From positions 1 to 64,000 of IMG/VR virus record IMGVR_UViG_3300027499_000005: a DNA stretch of 64,000 nt. The stretch is one strand, 5' to 3'. Under the pieces are notes generated by a model that saw nothing but the letters and a program-made list of their open reading frames with translations, was not told where the DNA came from and searched no databases. Made by a program: the position numbers and the translations under genes. Every line of letters begins with the position of its first letter. The stretch's first letter is position 1. Source of the stretch: a virus. Below, one piece after another: positions 60,548 to 64,000 of this stretch.

Positions 60548-61519
60548 ATGAAAACAGCATTTATAACCGGTGTAACTGGACAAGACGGCTCTTATTTAAC
60601 AGAGTTGCTATTATCTAAGGGTTATCGAGTCGTTGGCCTAAAGAGAAGGACTTCTTTGATAGCAACTGAGAGAATCGATTCTGTGTTTGAAAATAGAAAC
60701 TTCAAGCTAGAATACTTTGAGTTGGATGATCCCATGTCATTCTACAGGCTGCTTCAAAAGTACAAACCAGATGAAGTGTACAATCTAGCTGCTCAATCGC
60801 ACGTTAGAGTTTCTTTCGATGTCCCAGCCTCTACAATCAACACTATAGTAAACGGCACTTTAGGGATTGTTGAAGCTATAAGAAACTTTAGGGATGTAAA
60901 AGAAGTAAAGCTTTATCAAGCATCATCCTCAGAAATGTACGGTGATAACCCAAACTATCCATTCAACGAAGATAGCGTCTTAATGCCTGCCTCACCTTAT
61001 GCTAACGCAAAAGTATTTGCCCATAGTCTTATGAGGAACTATCGCAAGTCCTACGGTATGTTTTGTACATCTGGGATTCTTTTTAATCACGAATCTCCTA
61101 GACGCGGCGAAACTTTTGTAACCAGAAAGATCACGCTAGCAGCAGCGAGAATCAAAGCTGGATTACAAGATAAACTTTTCCTAGGAAACTTAGACGCCAA
61201 ACGTGATTGGGGATTTGCTGGTGATTATGTCGAAGCAATGTGGCTAATGCTACAACAAGACAAGCCGGATGATTATGTCATAGCTACTGGTGAGACTCAT
61301 ACAGTTCGCGAGTTTTTGCATGAAGTATTTGAACATGCTGAACTGGATGTCGATAAATATGTCGAAGTAGATGCCAGATTATATCGTCCGCACGAAGTGC
61401 CATATTTGCTCGGGGATTATTCAAAAGCTAGAAAAGAACTTGGATGGGAACCTAAAGTAAAGTTTAAAGAACTCGCTAGAATGATGTATGATGAGGATCT
61501 TAGAGGACTAAAGCAATGA
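60548..61519 (+). CDS. gmd: GDP-mannose 4,6-dehydratase (copy 2)
   Basis: 323 residues from ATG 60548. [55 protein letters not shown] (Tyr-x3-Lys), [16 protein letters not shown]. Clearly paralogous to the protein at 54145 but well diverged, so not a recent duplication. Sits directly after Fcl, the usual gmd-fcl pair. Overlaps the next start. Confidence 0.92.
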   Translation: MKTAFITGVTGQDGSYLTELLLSKGYRVVGLKRRTSLIATERIDSVFENRNFKLEYFELDDPMSFYRLLQKYKPDEVYNLAAQSHVRVSFDVPASTINTIVNGTLGIVEAIRNFRDVKEVKLYQASSSEMYGDNPNYPFNEDSVLMPASPYANAKVFAHSLMRNYRKSYGMFCTSGILFNHESPRRGETFVTRKITLAAARIKAGLQDKLFLGNLDAKRDWGFAGDYVEAMWLMLQQDKPDDYVIATGETHTVREFLHEVFEHAELDVDKYVEVDARLYRPHEVPYLLGDYSKARKELGWEPKVKFKELARMMYDEDLRGLKQ

Positions 61520-62421
61520 GTAGAGTATTGGTAACAGGCGCGGCAGGATTTATTGGTTCAAACTTAGTAGATAGACTAATAAAAGACGGGCATAGCGTAG
61601 TAGCTGTGGATAACGAGTCATCTGAGGCTCATGAAACGTTTTACTGGAACGAGCTAGCAGAGAATCATAAACTGGATATTTGTGATTATGACAATATTCT
61701 ACCATTATTTGAAGGTGTAAATGTTGTTTTCCATTTAGCTGCGGAATCGAGGATACAGCCAGCAATAAATAATCCGCTATTCGCCGTAAGGGTGAATACT
61801 CTTGGAACTTGTAACGTCTTACAAGCCGCCCGAGAGCAGAGGGTAAAGAGAGTTGTCTATTCTTCCACATCTGCTGCTTACGGGCTTAGTAACAATATTC
61901 CTTATCGTGAAGATATGCCAAAAGATTGTTTGAATCCTTATTCCGTATCTAAAACAGCGGGCGAAGAGTTGTGTAAAATGTATTATACGCTATTCGGACT
62001 AGAGACTGTATCCTTCAGATACTTCAACGTTTATGGGAATAGGCAACCGACGAAAGGACAATACGCTCCAGTAATCGGATTATTCTTGAAACAAGTTGCA
62101 GAAGGAAAGAGCATGACAATAGTTGGAGATGGACTTCAAAGAAGAGATTTTACACATGTAGACGATGTAGTAGAAGCTAATATTAAGGCAGCGTTCTTAC
62201 AGAATAAGGCAATACTAGGCAACCTGTTTAATATCGGTACTGGTAAGAACTATTCAATCGTTGAAATAGCTAAAATGATTGGTGGCGAAGTTGAATATAT
62301 CCCTCCTAGACTCGGGGAGGCTAGAAATAGTCTATGCGACAATACAAAAGCAAAAGATTTACTTGGATGGAATCCAACAGTGACTCTAGATACATGGATC
62401 GAGGCAAACAAGAATGCATAG
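61516..62421 (+). CDS. NAD-dependent nucleotide-sugar epimerase
   Basis: 301 residues from ATG 61516. [40 protein letters not shown], and [14 protein letters not shown] (Tyr-x3-Lys). Closest in pattern to UDP-glucose 4-epimerase-type extended SDR proteins of the WbpP/WbgU kind. Ends WIEANKNA; overlaps the next gene by 8 bases. Confidence 0.85.
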   Translation: MSRVLVTGAAGFIGSNLVDRLIKDGHSVVAVDNESSEAHETFYWNELAENHKLDICDYDNILPLFEGVNVVFHLAAESRIQPAINNPLFAVRVNTLGTCNVLQAAREQRVKRVVYSSTSAAYGLSNNIPYREDMPKDCLNPYSVSKTAGEELCKMYYTLFGLETVSFRYFNVYGNRQPTKGQYAPVIGLFLKQVAEGKSMTIVGDGLQRRDFTHVDDVVEANIKAAFLQNKAILGNLFNIGTGKNYSIVEIAKMIGGEVEYIPPRLGEARNSLCDNTKAKDLLGWNPTVTLDTWIEANKNA

Positions 62422-63271
62422 AGTAGGAATAGTCGGTAACGGGTTTGTGGGAAATGCGGTGTATCAGAACTTCAAAGATTCTTTCGAAACAAGTGTCTAC
62501 GATGCATCGCCCGCAAGAACATACAACTCTCTTGGACAAGTATTACAAAGCGATTTCGTTTTTGTTTGCTTGCCAACTCCAATGGTAAGTCCACAAGGTG
62601 GTGGCTGTGATCTAACAATACTAATGGATTTCTTTAATAATCTTCCAAATAATCTAAAGTGCTTATTTATTATAAAGTCTACTGTTCCAATCGGAACAAC
62701 GAAATCGATATCCGCCAACAGGCCAGATCTGAAGATCGTCCACAGTCCAGAGTTTTTAACTGCAAAAAATGCTGTTAATGATTTTGCAAATCCTAGCAGG
62801 AATGTAGTGGGTGGTCCCATCGAGCTTGCCACGACGGTGAAAGAGCTATACCAGCAAAAGTACGGGGTCCAGATCCCTATCTTGTTGACTTCTTCTGACG
62901 AATCTGAAGCGATAAAGTATTTCTCAAATAGCTTTTTAGCTCTCAAAGTCAGTTACTTCAACGTTTTATTCCAGCTAGCTGATAAGATGGGATTTGATTA
63001 TCGTACTGTAGTCTCTGGGATAATCTCCGATCCAAGGATCGGTTCATCCCATACAAGTGTCCCCGGTCCAGATGGTTTTCTGGGCTATGGAGGAACTTGC
63101 TTCCCTAAAGATATCAACTCTTTGATATCTACTTTAAACAGTCACAATGTTAACTGTTCTATTTTAGAACAATCGTGGGAATACAATAAAGAAATAAGAG
63201 AAATGTGGGATTGGGCTTCCAATCCTTCGGCTGTGTCACAAACACTTAGTGTTCAAAATACAAAGGAGTAA
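62414..63271 (+). CDS. Shortened UDP/GDP-sugar 6-dehydrogenase-like protein
   Basis: 285 residues from ATG 62414. IVGNGFVGNAVYQNF (NAD site), FVCLPTPM, IKSTVPIGTT, HSPEFLTAKNA, and GYGGTCFPKDINSL with the catalytic Cys (about 225-238). Typical members are about 390-450 residues; the C-terminal UDP-binding domain is missing. It may be complete in this lineage, since stop and next gene are well placed. Would give a uronic acid sugar nucleotide if active. Confidence 0.78.
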   Translation: MHRVGIVGNGFVGNAVYQNFKDSFETSVYDASPARTYNSLGQVLQSDFVFVCLPTPMVSPQGGGCDLTILMDFFNNLPNNLKCLFIIKSTVPIGTTKSISANRPDLKIVHSPEFLTAKNAVNDFANPSRNVVGGPIELATTVKELYQQKYGVQIPILLTSSDESEAIKYFSNSFLALKVSYFNVLFQLADKMGFDYRTVVSGIISDPRIGSSHTSVPGPDGFLGYGGTCFPKDINSLISTLNSHNVNCSILEQSWEYNKEIREMWDWASNPSAVSQTLSVQNTKE

Positions 63272-63275
63272 TAAA

Positions 63276-63473
63276 ATGAGTGAGATGAGTCTAACCGATC
63301 AAGCAATCGGTGCATTAATGATGGCATTGCAAAAATCATTACTTGAACAAAGCGACATCGTTCCAGTTCTTAAAGGGTTTCGATTCAAGATGTCCGAAGA
63401 CGGATTGATAGTTATGAATCCGCCAATCGTAAAGTTTGATGAAGACTCTTTTGGCGAAGAACTAGAAGACTGA
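63276..63473 (+). CDS. Small hypothetical protein
   Basis: 65 residues from ATG 63276 (AAAGGAGTAATAA). Helix (QAIGALMMALQKSLLEQSDI) followed by strands and an acidic end. Similar small proteins precede FmdB-like genes in phages. Function unknown. Confidence 0.62.
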   Translation: MSEMSLTDQAIGALMMALQKSLLEQSDIVPVLKGFRFKMSEDGLIVMNPPIVKFDEDSFGEELED

Positions 63474-63475
63474 TC

Positions 63476-63739
63476 ATGCCGAGGTATGATTATCTCTGCC
63501 AAAAATGCGATAAGTCGCTGACTCTGGTACATGGTATATCAGAGTCAGTTGACTGTTGCGATTGTGGCCAGAACGGTAAGCTAGAAAGGCAACTATCAGA
63601 TTTATTTTGCAAAAGTTCTAAATCTTCCTTGTCAAAACCAGGCCAGCTTGTTATAGAGTATATAGAACAAACCAAGAGAGACCTCATAGAAGAAAAGAGG
63701 TCTTTGGCCAAGGAGTACAAAGATGATAGTCGAGATTAA
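63476..63739 (+). CDS. FmdB-like zinc-ribbon protein
   Basis: 87 residues from ATG 63476. MPRYDYLCQKCDKSLTLVHG, then CCDCGQNGKLERQLS: two CxxC-type pairs as in FmdB/CxxC_CxxC_SSSS regulatory proteins. Phage members are usually small and uncharacterised. C-terminal helix is charged. Overlaps the next gene by 17 bases. Confidence 0.78.
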   Translation: MPRYDYLCQKCDKSLTLVHGISESVDCCDCGQNGKLERQLSDLFCKSSKSSLSKPGQLVIEYIEQTKRDLIEEKRSLAKEYKDDSRD

Positions 63740-64000
63740 TGGTTGGACAATAGCTTTTCTGCTATCACTAGCCATTATGGTTGGGCTTGTCGCTTACATC
63801 CGTTTCTTACTAAAGAACATCAACTTTGTATCAAAAAACATTACTGAACTAAACAATGAAGCAGTAAGTTTCACTTCGCACTTAAAGAGTCTTTATGAAC
63901 TAGAGAGTTTTTATGGCGACGAAACACTTGGTGGTTTGTTAGAGCATGGTATGTATTTTACATCGAAGATCGAGCAGTTCTCAGAAATCATGGATTTGAC
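63723..64000 (+). CDS. Membrane-anchored protein, truncated by window end
   Basis: Open from ATG 63723 to the window edge (92 residues seen). One membrane segment at about 8-30 (WTIAFLLSLAIMVGLVAYIR), then a helical charged region (LLKNINFVSKNITELNNEAV). Small anchored proteins of this layout are common next to replication or recombination genes in T4-like phages. The stop is beyond the window. Confidence 0.62.
   Translation, partial: MIVEINGWTIAFLLSLAIMVGLVAYIRFLLKNINFVSKNITELNNEAVSFTSHLKSLYELESFYGDETLGGLLEHGMYFTSKIEQFSEIMDL

Noticed and set aside
1-64000. Integrase, transposon or lysogeny genes
   Set aside because: No recombinase, attachment site, repressor of recognisable type or IS end was found in the window.

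Overview
The window reads as part of a large tailed-phage genome, most likely a T4-like or jumbo myovirus with a marine or freshwater flavour. Every gene I can support is on the + strand and genes are tightly packed, often with ATGA or TGATG overlaps. The phage-type content includes many tRNA genes, PhoH, a phage small heat-shock protein, an HNH endonuclease, C1q-like fibre proteins, and virion-type proteins with short shared N-terminal tags. No integrase, insertion sequence, rRNA or CRISPR array is visible. The host is probably a bacterium using sigma-70-type promoters and Shine-Dalgarno initiation; I cannot name it.

Layout. (1) 1-16.4 kb: an early, accessory region of very small genes interleaved with 14 tRNA or tRNA-like genes. 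It is driven by repeated strong promoters (TTGACA, 17 nt, TATAAT) in which extra TTGAC boxes sit upstream of the -35. It carries seven paralogues of a MORN-like repeat protein, the first block of KGDL-motif small proteins, a gamma-glutamylcyclotransferase-like protein, an HAD phosphatase and an HNH endonuclease flanked by tRNA halves. (2) 16.4-23.2 kb: a visibly GC-richer block with a second promoter type (TTGCGG, 17 nt, TATAAT) followed by a shared 5' leader. It encodes a double zinc-knuckle protein, a SWIM zinc-finger protein, several membrane micropeptides, and a MoxR-type AAA+ ATPase paired with a VWA/HExxH protein. (3) 23.2-25.8 kb: a tandem array of twelve KGDL-type small genes. (4) 25.8-27.0 kb: a terminator and about 1.1 kb of non-coding DNA with structured repeats, at the border between early and late regions. 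(5) 27-45.3 kb: virion-type genes. Many start with IIKEE or WRxFLxE tags that could direct proteins into the prohead, and several are preceded by a CTATTTATT motif that may be the late promoter. (6) 45.3-49.2 kb: Hsp20, a nucleotidyltransferase, PIN-PhoH and a Cas4-like nuclease. (7) 49.2-63.3 kb: one long operon for nucleotide-sugar and glycan synthesis, with glycosyltransferases, two GDP-mannose dehydratases, a GDP-fucose synthase, epimerases, a UDP-sugar dehydrogenase-like protein, a B12-binding radical SAM enzyme and a methyltransferase. (8) The end holds a small zinc-ribbon protein and a truncated membrane protein.

The most interesting points are two tRNA-like genes in which the anticodon arm directly follows the acceptor strand and a D-loop-like segment comes after it; a serine-like long-variable-arm tRNA with an Asn anticodon (GTT); hairpins that bury the ribosome-binding site while holding a promoter-like motif inside (before the 32.4 kb virion gene and before hsp20); the shared N-terminal tags; the KGDL arrays, whose C-terminal Ile-Gly-stop doubles as the next gene's Shine-Dalgarno; and covarying hairpin repeats in the 26 kb non-coding region.

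All functional calls come from motif reading by eye. No database search or folding program was run.
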